Positions 17,023 through 27,837 of a stretch of 34,868 nt of DNA are shown here, in pieces. The translations under genes and the position numbers were made by a program. The notes under the pieces were generated by a model, which worked only from the letters and a program-made list of their open reading frames with translations, was not told the DNA's origin and did not search any database. The DNA is from Desulfovibrio oxyclinae DSM 11498 (GTDB lineage: Bacteria > Desulfobacterota > Desulfovibrionia > Desulfovibrionales > Desulfovibrionaceae): contig NZ_AQXE01000010.1 in assembly GCF_000375485.1 (NCBI RefSeq), forward strand, positions 141,195 to 176,062. The letters run 5' to 3'. Position 1 is the stretch's first letter, and every line of letters starts with the position of its first letter.

Positions 17023-19020
17023 ATGCCCGATTTTCAATTAGCTACAGAGTTCACGCCCACCGGGGACCAGCCGGAAGCCATCAGGCAGATCACCTCCAAC
17101 CTTGCGGCAGGCATTGAGGATCAGGTGCTGCTGGGCGCCACCGGCACGGGAAAGACCTTTACCGTGGCCAATGTTGTGGCGGAGCTGAACCGTCCCGCCC
17201 TCGTTCTTGCGCCCAACAAGACCCTTGCGGCCCAGCTCTACAGCGAATTCAAGGGCCTTTTCCCGAACAATGCAGTGGAATATTTCGTCAGCTACTACGA
17301 TTACTATCAGCCCGAAGCCTACCTGCCCCACTCCGATACCTACATCGAAAAGGATTCGTCCATAAACGACGACATCGACAAGCTGCGCCACTCGGCCACG
17401 CACGCCCTGCTCACCAGACGCGACGTGCTCATCGTGGCTTCGGTTTCCTGCATCTACGGCCTCGGTTCACCCGAGTACTACGCCAAGATGATCCTGCCGG
17501 TGGAAGAGGGACAGACGCTGCCCATGGAATCGCTGATCAGCAGGCTCATCGAAGTCCATTATGTGCGCAACGACTACGACTTTCATCGCGGCACCTTTCG
17601 CGTCCGGGGCGATACGGTTGAGATCATCCCGGCCTACAGCCGCCAGATGGCCATCCGCATCGAATATTTCGGCGATGAGATCGACTCCATCACCGAGACG
17701 GATCCGCTTACCGGCGAGGTGAAGTCGAACCTGCGCAAGACGGTCATCTACCCTGCGTCGCACTACGTTTCCGACCGGGACAACCTTGACCGGGCCATCT
17801 CCGACATCCGCGAGGAACTACGGCTCAGGCTCACGGAACTGCGCGAACAGAACCGTCTGGTGGAGGCGCAACGGCTGGAACAACGGACCATGTTCGATCT
17901 GGAGACCATCGAGGAACTCGGCTACTGCAACGGCATCGAGAACTACTCCAAGCATCTTGACGGACGCCGGGCCGGTCAGCCGCCCGCGACCCTGCTGGAC
18001 TATTTTCCCAAGGACTCCATCATGTTCATCGACGAGTCGCACATCAGCGTCTCGCAAGTGGGCGGCATGTACAACGGGGACCGCTCGCGAAAGACAACGC
18101 TGGTGGAATTCGGATTCCGCCTGCCGTCGGCGCTGGACAACAGGCCGCTCGCCTTCGACGAATTTCTGGAGCGCAAGGGACAGGCCGTCTACGTTTCCGC
18201 CACGCCGGGCGATTGGGAAATGGACCGCTCGCACGGCCTTGTGGTGGAACAGGTCATCCGTCCCACCGGCCTGCTCGACCCGCATCTCGAAGTGCGCGGA
18301 GCCGAGGGACAGGTGGACGACCTGATGACCGAATGCCGCGCCCGTCACGATCGCAACGAGCGGGTTCTGGTCACCACTCTCACCAAACGCATGGCCGAGG
18401 ACCTGACCGACTACCTCAACCAGATGGGCGTCTCGGCCAAGTATCTGCACTCGGACATCGACACGGTGGAGCGCATGGCCATCATCCGCGCCCTGCGTGA
18501 AGGGGAGTTTACCGTATTGGTTGGCATCAACCTGTTGCGCGAGGGGCTCGACATTCCCGAGGTCTCGCTGGTAGCCATCATCGACGCGGACAAGGAGGGA
18601 TTCCTGCGTTCCCCGCGCTCGCTCATCCAGACCTTCGGTCGCGCCGCACGTAACGCCGACGGACGCGTCATCATGTACGCGGACAAGGTGACGCGCTCCA
18701 TGAAGGCCGCCATGGAAGAGACGGACCGCCGCCGGGAAAAACAGATCGCCTACAACCTTGAGCACGGTATCACGCCCACGACCATCATCAAGCCGGTGGA
18801 AAACCCGCTGGCCATGATTTCCGAGAAAGGCGAAGGCAAGAAGAAGGGACGCAAACGGCAGGAACCGGACATCCCCGCCGATCCCAAGGAAATGCTCAAG
18901 CTGGCCCGGTCTCTGGAAAAGGAAATGCGCGAGGCAGCCAAGGAGCTGGAATTCGAGCGCGCCGCCCAACTTCGCGACCGTGTGGCACTCCTCAGGGAAC
19001 GGATGCTGGAGTACGGTTAA
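17023..19020 (+). CDS. uvrB: excinuclease ABC subunit B
   Basis: The 665-residue UvrB helicase that verifies damage handed over by UvrA and recruits UvrC in nucleotide excision repair. Seen: Walker A GATGTGKT (residues 38-45), the beta-hairpin [12 protein letters not shown] that inserts into DNA, the DESH helicase box in MFIDESHIS, motif [11 protein letters not shown], and the C-terminal UVR motif ([13 protein letters not shown]). Length matches the family (about 670). The ATG at 17023 has AAAGG upstream; a longer open frame overlaps the divergent gene and lacks family similarity. First gene of a run with the potassium channel, ligA and dapB. Confidence 0.97.
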   Translation: MPDFQLATEFTPTGDQPEAIRQITSNLAAGIEDQVLLGATGTGKTFTVANVVAELNRPALVLAPNKTLAAQLYSEFKGLFPNNAVEYFVSYYDYYQPEAYLPHSDTYIEKDSSINDDIDKLRHSATHALLTRRDVLIVASVSCIYGLGSPEYYAKMILPVEEGQTLPMESLISRLIEVHYVRNDYDFHRGTFRVRGDTVEIIPAYSRQMAIRIEYFGDEIDSITETDPLTGEVKSNLRKTVIYPASHYVSDRDNLDRAISDIREELRLRLTELREQNRLVEAQRLEQRTMFDLETIEELGYCNGIENYSKHLDGRRAGQPPATLLDYFPKDSIMFIDESHISVSQVGGMYNGDRSRKTTLVEFGFRLPSALDNRPLAFDEFLERKGQAVYVSATPGDWEMDRSHGLVVEQVIRPTGLLDPHLEVRGAEGQVDDLMTECRARHDRNERVLVTTLTKRMAEDLTDYLNQMGVSAKYLHSDIDTVERMAIIRALREGEFTVLVGINLLREGLDIPEVSLVAIIDADKEGFLRSPRSLIQTFGRAARNADGRVIMYADKVTRSMKAAMEETDRRREKQIAYNLEHGITPTTIIKPVENPLAMISEKGEGKKKGRKRQEPDIPADPKEMLKLARSLEKEMREAAKELEFERAAQLRDRVALLRERMLEYG

Positions 19021-19023
19021 GCC

Positions 19024-20061
19024 ATGACATTACGCAATCTCCACGGAAGGATGCTGGTCCTTCGAGCCAAGATGGGAACCTACTGGAGCCTCATGCTCGG
19101 GGCGCTCTTCAGCTTCCTCGTGGCAGCCATCGGCGTGGCAGGATACATGCTCATCGAGGGCTGGGATTTCGTCAGCTCCCTGTATATGGTGGTCATCACC
19201 CTCTCCACCGTCGGTTTTCTTGAAGTTCACGAACTCTCCGATTATGGACGCATCTTCACGACGATCCTGATCATCGGAGGCGTCGGCAGTTTTTTATACA
19301 TCGCGGCCGCCTTTGCCCAGGTACTGGTGGAAGGCAGGCTGCAAATTCTCTGGGGGAGACGGAGAATGCAGAAGCAGATAAGCAGGTTGCAAGACCACTT
19401 CATCGTCTGCGGCTATGGCCGGATAGGCAGCATCGTGGCGCAGGAGATTCTCGGCGAAGGCCACAGCGTTGTGGTCATCGAGCAGGACCCTAGACTCATT
19501 GAAGTCATGGAACAGGACGGCGTCCTGTGTCTGGAAGGCGATGCCACGAGTGACGAGACTCTGCTCGCAGCAGGGCTCATGAACGCCCGCTCGCTCATCA
19601 GCGCCCTCACTTCGGAAGCTTCCAACGTCTACGTTACGCTCACCGCAAGGCAGCTCAATCCCGACGTAAACATCGTGGCCCGTGCCGGCAACAAGTCGCA
19701 CATCTCCCGCCTTGAACTCGCCGGGGCCGACCGCGTGGTACTGCCCCACTTCATCGGCGGCCTGCGCATGGCCCAGAGCGTGCTGCGCCCGGAGGTGACC
19801 AACTTCATCGAAGTCGCCGTCCGCGGCGGTCTCGACCTGCAGATGGAAGAGTTGGAAGTCTCCCCGGAATCCGTGCTCGTGGACGTGGACCTGATGAACT
19901 CCGACATCCGCCCGCGTTACAACGTCATCATCATCGCCATAAAGAAGCCTGACGGAGCCATGGTGTTCAATCCCGGGCCCGCCGAGGTCATCGGCGCACA
20001 TGACACCCTGCTGGCGGTTGGCCGCAAGACCGACCTGAACGACATCAAACAGATACTCTAA
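19024..20061 (+). CDS. two-TM potassium channel with RCK/TrkA domains
   Basis: A 345-residue inner-membrane channel subunit. Two hydrophobic helices (about residues 22-44 and 75-100) flank the pore loop. The RCK N-domain begins with FIVCGYGRIGSIVAQ, a nucleotide-binding GxGxxG fold, and the TrkA-C domain fills residues about 255-345. The selectivity filter reads TVGFL (residues 62-66, followed by EVHELSDYG) where classical channels have TVGYG. Ion selectivity is therefore likely but not certain for K+. The ATG is three bases after the uvrB stop, with the ribosome site (GGAGTACGG) inside uvrB. Confidence 0.9.
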   Translation: MTLRNLHGRMLVLRAKMGTYWSLMLGALFSFLVAAIGVAGYMLIEGWDFVSSLYMVVITLSTVGFLEVHELSDYGRIFTTILIIGGVGSFLYIAAAFAQVLVEGRLQILWGRRRMQKQISRLQDHFIVCGYGRIGSIVAQEILGEGHSVVVIEQDPRLIEVMEQDGVLCLEGDATSDETLLAAGLMNARSLISALTSEASNVYVTLTARQLNPDVNIVARAGNKSHISRLELAGADRVVLPHFIGGLRMAQSVLRPEVTNFIEVAVRGGLDLQMEELEVSPESVLVDVDLMNSDIRPRYNVIIIAIKKPDGAMVFNPGPAEVIGAHDTLLAVGRKTDLNDIKQIL

Positions 20062-22125
<2,064 letters not shown>

Positions 22126-22129
22126 TCGA

Positions 22130-22909
22130 ATGGCTACCGACGTCATCATACTGGGCGCCCGCGGACGCATGGGCGCCACACTGGCCAACCTTGCCAATGC
22201 GGACGAGGATCTCAACCTCAAAGCGGTGTGCGAACGCCCCGGCAACTGCGACGGACTTGAGTCCTTCGGCTGCCTGTGCGGCGACGATCTTGAGGCGCTG
22301 CTGCCGGACTGCCCCGGCGCGGTCATCGTGGACTTCACCTCCCCCGAGGCAAGCATCGCCACTGCGAAAATCGCAGCACGCCACGGCAACCCCGTGGTCA
22401 TCGGCACCACCGGTCTGAATCCGGAACAGGTGGCGGAAGTGGAAGGCATTGCCAAGGACCACCCGCTGTTCTGGGCTCCGAACATGAGCGTAGGCGTGAA
22501 CGTGCTGCTCAAGCTTCTGCCCCAGCTCGTACAGGCCCTTGGCGAGGACTACGACATGGAGATCTCCGAGATTCATCACAAGATGAAGAAGGACGCTCCC
22601 AGCGGCACCGCATTGAAGCTGGCGCAATGCCTCGCCGAAGCCCGCGGATGGGATTACGACGAAGTGAAGAATCACTGCCGCGACGGCATCATCGGCGAAC
22701 GGCCCAAGGACGAACTCGGCGTGCAGACCCTGCGCGGCGGCGATGTTGTAGGCGATCACACCATGTACTTCTTCGGCCCCGGCGAACGCATCGAGGTAAC
22801 CCACCGTGCACACTCGCGCGAGACTTTCGCCTCCGGCGCGCTTCGTGCCGCCAAATGGCTCTCCGGACAGAAGCCCGGAAAGCTGTACGCCATGGCCGAC
22901 ATTTTCTAG
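22130..22909 (+). CDS. dapB: 4-hydroxy-tetrahydrodipicolinate reductase
   Basis: A 259-residue NAD(P)H-dependent enzyme of lysine and diaminopimelate synthesis. The N-terminal nucleotide-binding motif is GARGRMG (residues 9-15), followed by VDFTSPEA and GTTGL. The catalytic signature [15 protein letters not shown] includes His149-His150 and Lys154. Length is near the family norm of about 270. The ribosome site AAGGAGAG overlaps the ligA stop region, so it is the fourth gene of the uvrB-channel-ligA-dapB run. A perfect terminator follows. Confidence 0.97.
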   Translation: MATDVIILGARGRMGATLANLANADEDLNLKAVCERPGNCDGLESFGCLCGDDLEALLPDCPGAVIVDFTSPEASIATAKIAARHGNPVVIGTTGLNPEQVAEVEGIAKDHPLFWAPNMSVGVNVLLKLLPQLVQALGEDYDMEISEIHHKMKKDAPSGTALKLAQCLAEARGWDYDEVKNHCRDGIIGERPKDELGVQTLRGGDVVGDHTMYFFGPGERIEVTHRAHSRETFASGALRAAKWLSGQKPGKLYAMADIF

Positions 22910-22925
22910 CCTGAGCGACAGATCG

Positions 22926-22970
22926 AATAGAAAAAGGCGGCCTTCCTGATGAGGGCCGCCTTTTTCTATT
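22926..22970. terminator. bidirectional terminator after dapB
   Basis: A perfect 17-bp inverted repeat: 22926-22942 and 22954-22970, centred on GGCGGCC/GGCCGCC with A5 and T5 tracts on the outside, around an 11-nt loop. It serves dapB on the plus strand and the converging binding-protein gene, whose TAG stop (22968-22966) lies inside the right arm. Confidence 0.9.
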
Positions 22971-23958
22971 CTATCAGCTCCACGATTTCCCGGTACTCTT
23001 CCGGAATGGTCAGGTTCCAGTGCTGCAAGCCGCCTCGGCTGAACAGCAGCATACCCTGCCGCGCAATGACGGGACTCATATCAGAAACATCAGCGCCGCG
23101 AAGAATGCGCATGACCATGTCTCCCGCCGATGCACCCTGATCCTTCCCAGAAAGCACCAGTCCTCCGGCAGCCATGTCTGGCGCCACGGAAAATTCCCAG
23201 AAGGCAAACACCGGAACAGCCGAATTGACGGCTGTCCAACGCGCCACGTCCCGATACGGAACCATGGTCTTGCCATCATCGGCAAGCAGCCTGTTGTAAA
23301 CGCCCAACAGCAGCGCGTCGTACCCTTTGTGGACGCAGGTGGAGACAAAATGTTTCCATTCGTCGAACGTGTTGAACATTTCAAGATCGGCACGGTACCC
23401 TTCAAACTGCATCCTGTGGCTCTTAAAGTACCTTTCAAGCAGCATCTTGGATGTGGTCGTTATATCGAAGAGCACTGCAATGCGTCGGAACTGCTGATCA
23501 AAAACTTCATTGAGGCTCAAAACGGAGCGTTTGAGCAACGGCCTTTCCAGCACGCCAGTGATGCCGCTGATCTCTTTGAGAACATCCCGGGGGTTGCCGT
23601 TGACTCCGAGAAAAACAATCGGAATACCACGATCCTTGACCTTTTGCCCAAGCAGCATGAGCGCATTGTCATCGGCCAGAACCACAACGTCCGGCTTGGC
23701 AACGTCAATGAGCGATATCGCTTCGTTCGCCTTGGCGACGAACTGTGTTTCGGGAATACGTTTGGTGTCGAGGTCGAAGCTGGTCAGGCTCACATCCGAG
23801 TCCAGTTGTTTCATCATGGACTCGGTATAGTCCCTGACCCACTGGAAGCCCTGATGATAGCTGTTGACAAGCAGAACATGCCCTCCTGCTCCAAGGACAT
23901 TTTTCGGTAAAATACTGACCAGCAGCGCCAGAATGAAGAATTGAAGCGCCCGTCGCAT
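22966..23958 (-). CDS. periplasmic ABC-type substrate-binding protein
   Basis: A 330-residue exported protein of the ABC_sub_bind type (PF04392-like periplasmic binding fold). A signal peptide fills about residues 1-24 (MRRALQFFILALLVSILP, cleaved near LGA). The first lobe begins HVLLVNSYHQGFQWV, and the two-lobe pattern shows in DVVVLADDNALMLLG and IPIVFLGVNGNP. Ligand unknown; relatives are also found fused to histidine kinases and cyclase domains as sensors in this kind of bacterium. The ATG at 23958 was chosen for GGAGG at seven bases; a frame open 11 codons further lacks a signal start. No permease or ATPase gene lies beside it, so it may work with a distant transporter or sensor. Confidence 0.8.
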   Translation of the reverse strand: MRRALQFFILALLVSILPKNVLGAGGHVLLVNSYHQGFQWVRDYTESMMKQLDSDVSLTSFDLDTKRIPETQFVAKANEAISLIDVAKPDVVVLADDNALMLLGQKVKDRGIPIVFLGVNGNPRDVLKEISGITGVLERPLLKRSVLSLNEVFDQQFRRIAVLFDITTTSKMLLERYFKSHRMQFEGYRADLEMFNTFDEWKHFVSTCVHKGYDALLLGVYNRLLADDGKTMVPYRDVARWTAVNSAVPVFAFWEFSVAPDMAAGGLVLSGKDQGASAGDMVMRILRGADVSDMSPVIARQGMLLFSRGGLQHWNLTIPEEYREIVELIE

Positions 23959-24289
23959 AGAGAATCCTCCCCGGTATTCAAGTCGGGCCATGCTTCGTCA
24001 CATTCAGCATGTACTATTTTCCGGATCGGTTCAATAAGCTTATTCGTTAATTCAGTTCCTTTCATTATCCGAATAATCAAATTCTGAAACGGTTGACATC
24101 ACCTTCCATTTTTAAGGCTGTTAAAAGAGCCGACATATATCAGTAAACTTTTACAATTCGCTCAGTTCATCCTCTCGACAAAAGTACTGTTCAAATCATT
24201 CAACGCATTAAAATGAATGTTTTCTCGCCCAAGGGCACCGATCTTGTATTCAAAAACGGAATTTATACGTTTTCTTAAAGGGAGGTCCC
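23959..24289. other. 331-nt AT-rich intergenic region between divergent genes
   Basis: Holds the control regions of the binding-protein gene (minus) and the PEP-CTERM gene (plus). It is distinctly AT-rich compared with its flanks. A TTGACA occurs near 24094 but no fitting -10 box was found. No sigma54 (GG-N10-GC) element and no gene were recognised. Confidence 0.4.
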
Positions 24290-25135
24290 ATGACTCGTCG
24301 CATCCGCATCACGCTGTTCGCAATGCTTACCATGACCTGCTTGTTGGCATCACAAGCCATGGCTTCGACAATCACCGTTACTCCGGACTACAGCGGTCTT
24401 TCTCCGGCCGATGTGGTGGGAGCCGCAGGTGATTACCCGCAGCCGCAGTGGGCCGGTGGAAGCTGGCAGTCCGGCGGCAACTCCAAGTCTCAGGCATATT
24501 TCACCCCCAGCCAGATATTCGGCAGGGAGAACGTCAGGCTCGGAGAAATCGCTTCAATGAGCTACTGGACAAAAAAAGACACGACTCATGTTGAAAACGC
24601 AGGGGACTGGTATCTGCAAATCTACACGAAACCTTTCGAGAACAGTCCCGGCAGCGGTTGGTACGGGTATCGGGTCACTTCCGAACCGTATTTTTCCATG
24701 AATCTTACCGAAACACCCGGGTCTTGGACGCAATGGATGACCGGCGGTACGACAACCCCCAACTCTCTTCGATTCTTTGACTCCGCACCCGGATACTACG
24801 GCGGTTATACCGATCCTCTCTGGGCGGATTTCCTCGCACTGGCAGCTGAGGATGCCGATGGTTTGGCACGCGACAGTCTGCTCTTTGCGGATCAGGAAAT
24901 CCTTTACGTGACAGTCGCGACCGGTAACCCCTGGGCAGACGGCTTCGAAGGCCTTCTCGACGGCCTGAGCTTCAATATGACCAGTCAGGAAACCTTTGGC
25001 ATCAACTTCGACGCAGCGCCGGTGCCGGAACCATCAAGCATCTTCCTGCTTCTGGCGGGCGGCGGTGCCATGGCGCTTTTCTTCAGGAAAAGAGCAACCG
25101 GTAATCCTCTCCCCTCTAAGGGGACTGTAAAGTAG
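24290..25135 (+). CDS. PEP-CTERM sorting-domain secreted protein
   Basis: A 281-residue exported protein. A signal peptide (about residues 1-25, cleaved after AMA) is followed by a Gly/Ser/aromatic-rich extracellular body without recognised enzyme motifs. The C-terminal sorting signal begins VPEPSS (residues 245-250), continues with a membrane helix, and has the basic FFRKR stop. Such proteins are cut by an exosortase and released or anchored, usually in connection with exopolysaccharide. Unusually, 13 further residues follow the basic cluster. GGGAGG precedes the ATG at 24290. No exosortase gene is in the window. Confidence 0.88.
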   Translation: MTRRIRITLFAMLTMTCLLASQAMASTITVTPDYSGLSPADVVGAAGDYPQPQWAGGSWQSGGNSKSQAYFTPSQIFGRENVRLGEIASMSYWTKKDTTHVENAGDWYLQIYTKPFENSPGSGWYGYRVTSEPYFSMNLTETPGSWTQWMTGGTTTPNSLRFFDSAPGYYGGYTDPLWADFLALAAEDADGLARDSLLFADQEILYVTVATGNPWADGFEGLLDGLSFNMTSQETFGINFDAAPVPEPSSIFLLLAGGGAMALFFRKRATGNPLPSKGTVK

Positions 25136-25480
25136 AGCCTTATGCCACCACGGCAAGCCTCGCTCTTGGGGACCCCAAGAGCGAGGTGCGGTCGCTCGCC
25201 GGTCTGGCTGGATAAGCTGAATTTCCGTATGGCCTGCCCAGGCCTGAAGTCGATGACTGATGCGTTCAGGGCAATTATCGCAACGAATGAGTCGCGGGGG
25301 GTAGCACACTATTGTATGAACAGCTTCAAGGATCGGTTCACGCGCTCCGCTGATAGGGAGAAGTCACTTTCAGCCCTGATCCCTCACGGTTGAAGCCATC
25401 GACCACGTGCAAACGGCGATAGCTGCATCCCCTTTAACTGACTGTGCATGAAATTCATGGCTACAGACCTGCTCGACATA
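25136..25480. other. 345-nt spacer between PEP-CTERM gene and CRISPR array 1
   Basis: Contains the 29-bp palindrome described separately and no gene I can support. An 83-codon open frame (25142-25393) has no ribosome site and low-quality composition. It is the leader-distal flank of the array; no further degenerate repeats were found in it. Confidence 0.4.
25158..25186. repeat. perfect 29-bp palindrome (14-bp arms, 1-base centre)
   Basis: Arms CCTCGCTCTTGGGG (25158-25171) and CCCCAAGAGCGAGG (25173-25186) around a single A. It starts 23 nt after the PEP-CTERM stop. No T tract follows, so if it ends transcription it does so without the usual signal; it could also be a protein-binding site or a remnant of a mobile-element end. 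Confidence 0.75.
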
Positions 25481-26107
25481 CTTCTGAGCTGCCTATGCGG
25501 CAGTGAACCGGAAGCCTGCTACCAACTCCATGCCTGATCATTTCTGAGCTGCCTACGCGGCAGTGAACGTAGGTGGTAACGTAGTTTTTGACCCACAGCA
25601 TTTCTGAGCTGCCTACGCGGCAGTGAACGCGAAGATGCCGCCGAAGCGGTTGTCAAATTCTTTCTGAGCTGCCTACGCGGCAGTGAACGAAACAAAAGAG
25701 GAACATCCATGCGTTTATGTTTTCTGAGCTGCCTACGCGGCAGTGAACGACTGCTACGTGGCGAACGTGCATTTCGCGCATTTCTGAGCTGCCTACGCGG
25801 CAGTGAACGAGGCCATCGCCCGGGACGTGCGGTGGTCCATTTTCTGAGCTGCCTACGCGGCAGTGAACGAGGCCGGTCTGGATTTGCGCGGGTGGGGGCT
25901 TTCTGAGCTGCCTACGCGGCAGTGAACACCCGTACCTGCCGGACGATCTGGCGCAGTACTTTCTGAGCTGCCTACGCGGCAGTGAACTTCGACGCCACCG
26001 GTGTGCACGTGTCCATGCTTTTCTGAGCTGCCTACGCGGCAGTGAACGTCGCCAGTAAGAGTTCGTCGACGGGGGGAACTTTCTGAGCTGCCTACGCGGC
26101 AGTGAAC
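25481..26107 (-). CRISPR. type I-F CRISPR array 1 (11 repeats, 10 spacers)
   Basis: Eleven 28-nt repeats begin at 25481, 25541, 25601, 25661, 25721, 25781, 25841, 25900, 25960, 26020 and 26080. In transcript orientation (minus strand) each starts GTTCACTGCC and ends CAGCTCAGAAA, with the CTGCC/GGCAG hairpin cut by Cas6f. Ten spacers are 32 nt, except 25869-25899, which is 31. The repeat at 25481-25508 has two changes and marks the leader-distal end, so the leader lies to the right, next to cas6f. All other repeats are identical. Confidence 0.98.
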
Positions 26108-26237
26108 AAGAACTTTTCTGACACTTCTCCAACAACATCAGTCGGGTTGCTCATTGTTGGCCCAAAAACCCTTTTAAAAATGAAAACACTAACCCTTTGG
26201 AATAGCTGTTTTTCATTTTCAACAAAATAAAAGGGTC
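26108..26237 (-). promoter_or_regulatory. leader of CRISPR array 1
   Basis: A 130-nt AT-rich leader between cas6f and the first repeat. In transcript orientation it opens with GACCCTTTTA (26237-26228, overlapping the cas6f stop codon) and has the inverse TTAAAAGGGT at 26177-26168, ending exactly 60 nt before the repeat. An IHF-like site lies at 26202-26190 (7 of 9 fixed positions). A second inverted pair (CCAACAA/TTGTTGG, 26129-26160) sits closer to the repeat. Confidence 0.75.
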
Positions 26238-26799
26238 AGAACCAGGGGATCGTCGCAGTCGGACTAAGACCGTAGGAACTGAAATGACCGGCAACCGGAG
26301 AGTCCAGCACGGGACCATTCTCGATAAACAACTTGAACCGCCGTCCTGTGGAGCTGCTCTGCATGTTGATAAACGGTAACGTGCTCAGTCTCACAGCCGT
26401 ATCCGGAATCCTTTCCCGGGCCTCGGCTTCCGTGAGTCCATGCCGTTTCATCAGCCTCCGACGTAGCCTTTCGGGATTGCTTTTCGTCTGCACGCGCCGC
26501 ACGACACGATGCTTCGCCGTCTGCGGCACTTCCGACAACTCACCACACTTTACGTAATCGCGAAGCGTGGCAAGCCATGGACGGGAGAACAACTGTTCCA
26601 AGTCCCCAATGCTACCATGGACTCGCAGGCAACAGCCAAGGGAATGCTGCCGCTCATCAAACTCGGGGAAACTGACCCCCACTCGATCCATTGCGTTCAC
26701 GGCCAGTTCATTATGCAGCCTGCCAAAAGCCATGTTGAGCACAAAGGCCGAAGAGATTTCCGGAACGTTGAGAATCTGAATATCAACGTAATGGGTCAT
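26236..26799 (-). CDS. cas6f: CRISPR RNA endonuclease Cas6f (Csy4)
   Basis: A 187-residue endonuclease that cuts the precursor CRISPR RNA at the base of the repeat hairpin and stays bound as part of the Csy complex. The length equals that of Pseudomonas aeruginosa Csy4. Catalytic His29 (FGRLHNEL) and Ser148 (in QSSSTG) fall at the same numbers, and the arginine-rich helix (VQTKSNPERLRRRLMKRH) that binds the hairpin is conserved, with Arg102 and Gln104. The ATG at 26799 has AAGGA eight bases ahead and lies one base after the csy3 stop. Its stop codon overlaps the array 1 leader motif. Last gene of the cas operon. Confidence 0.97.
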   Translation of the reverse strand: MTHYVDIQILNVPEISSAFVLNMAFGRLHNELAVNAMDRVGVSFPEFDERQHSLGCCLRVHGSIGDLEQLFSRPWLATLRDYVKCGELSEVPQTAKHRVVRRVQTKSNPERLRRRLMKRHGLTEAEARERIPDTAVRLSTLPFINMQSSSTGRRFKLFIENGPVLDSPVAGHFSSYGLSPTATIPWF

Positions 26800-26800
26800 A

Positions 26801-27817
26801 TTAGGAATCCTTTTCACCAAATACGCCACCACGTATCAGTGTCGCCATGACAAAGTGCTGTCCTTCCGTATCCGGGGCCTTGTCCTTGCACACCCATTTG
26901 TCCAGCAGGGAATAGAAGTCCACTCCCATCTTGGGTTGGCGGCAGGCCCTTCCTATGGTCGTGACTGAACCATAGGGTTCCACGGCAATTGGTCCGACCT
27001 CCTCGGCCAAAGGATGCCAGTCGTCAATGGTCCGCAACGCATTGCCGATTTTCTGAGAATGCATTCCGGCCACACCTTCTACATGGTACAATGTCTTGCT
27101 TTTATCCCCCTTACCACGTTCAAGGCTCAACTCCTGAGAAGGAAAGACCTCCTGCCCTGCTCCCACACGGGCGAACGCCTGAACATTCAGGATCACGGGC
27201 TTGCCCCCGGAAAAGCCATCCTTGATAACAGCGGAAAGCTCTTCAATGCCTCCTGCTGCACCTTGGGGTACCTCAAAATCACGAAGGCTGAACGTCAATG
27301 AGTCAAATTCCCATGAGGTCTTTGCTTCACCGTCCTCCACGTGCGAAATCCTTACCTGCACGGCCTCCGAGCCGAGCCGATTCCGCCATAAGAAACGCGC
27401 ATTGGCGAGACACACGGCGTACCTGCGAGCCAGTTCACCAAAGCCGGTTCCTTCCGTGTAACCTTGCACCACCTCACAAAGTCTGGCCTGATATTCAGAG
27501 TTGTTACAAGCCGAAGGTGTGCCGACGCCGCCCAGAATCTTGAGCGTAAAGTTCACAAGCAACGTATCGCTATCTACAGGCATCGTCGCAACATCAACAC
27601 TTTGCAGGTTCGGCTTTTCGATCTGAGCATCCAGTTTAGCGGGATCGGACTCTTTTTTCGAAAGCCTGTTGGAAATGGTTCCGCGAACATATTTTTCGCG
27701 AATGGCAATGGGTGCCCACGTGTTTGCATCATCCTTCCGATCCCAGCTGCCTGCGTAGAAAAGTGCGTCTGAAGGATCGAGTTTGCGTTCAAAAGCGAGT
27801 ACGGAAGCGGTTTTCAT
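26801..27817 (-). CDS. csy3: type I-F Cascade backbone subunit Csy3 (Cas7f)
   Basis: A 338-residue protein that forms the six-copy backbone along the guide RNA in the Csy surveillance complex. It opens with TASVLAFERKLDPSDALFYAG, and the segments TLLVNFTLKILGG, ANARFLWRNRLGSEAV and PYGSVTTIGRACRQP match the family; P. aeruginosa Csy3 has 342 residues. The start at 27817 was chosen for AGGAG nine bases upstream; the frame is open 43 codons further but overlaps csy2 and lacks similarity. It lies 20 nt after csy2 and one base before cas6f. Confidence 0.96.
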   Translation of the reverse strand: MKTASVLAFERKLDPSDALFYAGSWDRKDDANTWAPIAIREKYVRGTISNRLSKKESDPAKLDAQIEKPNLQSVDVATMPVDSDTLLVNFTLKILGGVGTPSACNNSEYQARLCEVVQGYTEGTGFGELARRYAVCLANARFLWRNRLGSEAVQVRISHVEDGEAKTSWEFDSLTFSLRDFEVPQGAAGGIEELSAVIKDGFSGGKPVILNVQAFARVGAGQEVFPSQELSLERGKGDKSKTLYHVEGVAGMHSQKIGNALRTIDDWHPLAEEVGPIAVEPYGSVTTIGRACRQPKMGVDFYSLLDKWVCKDKAPDTEGQHFVMATLIRGGVFGEKDS

Positions 27818-27837
27818 AACTTTTATCTCCTGAAAGG

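Noticed and set aside
25142..25393. 83-codon open frame next to array 1
   Set aside because: No ribosome site, spans the palindrome, and no recognisable protein character.
25519..26138. Minus-strand open frames with repeated SLPRRQLRK units
   Set aside because: They are translations of the CRISPR repeats and spacers, not proteins.
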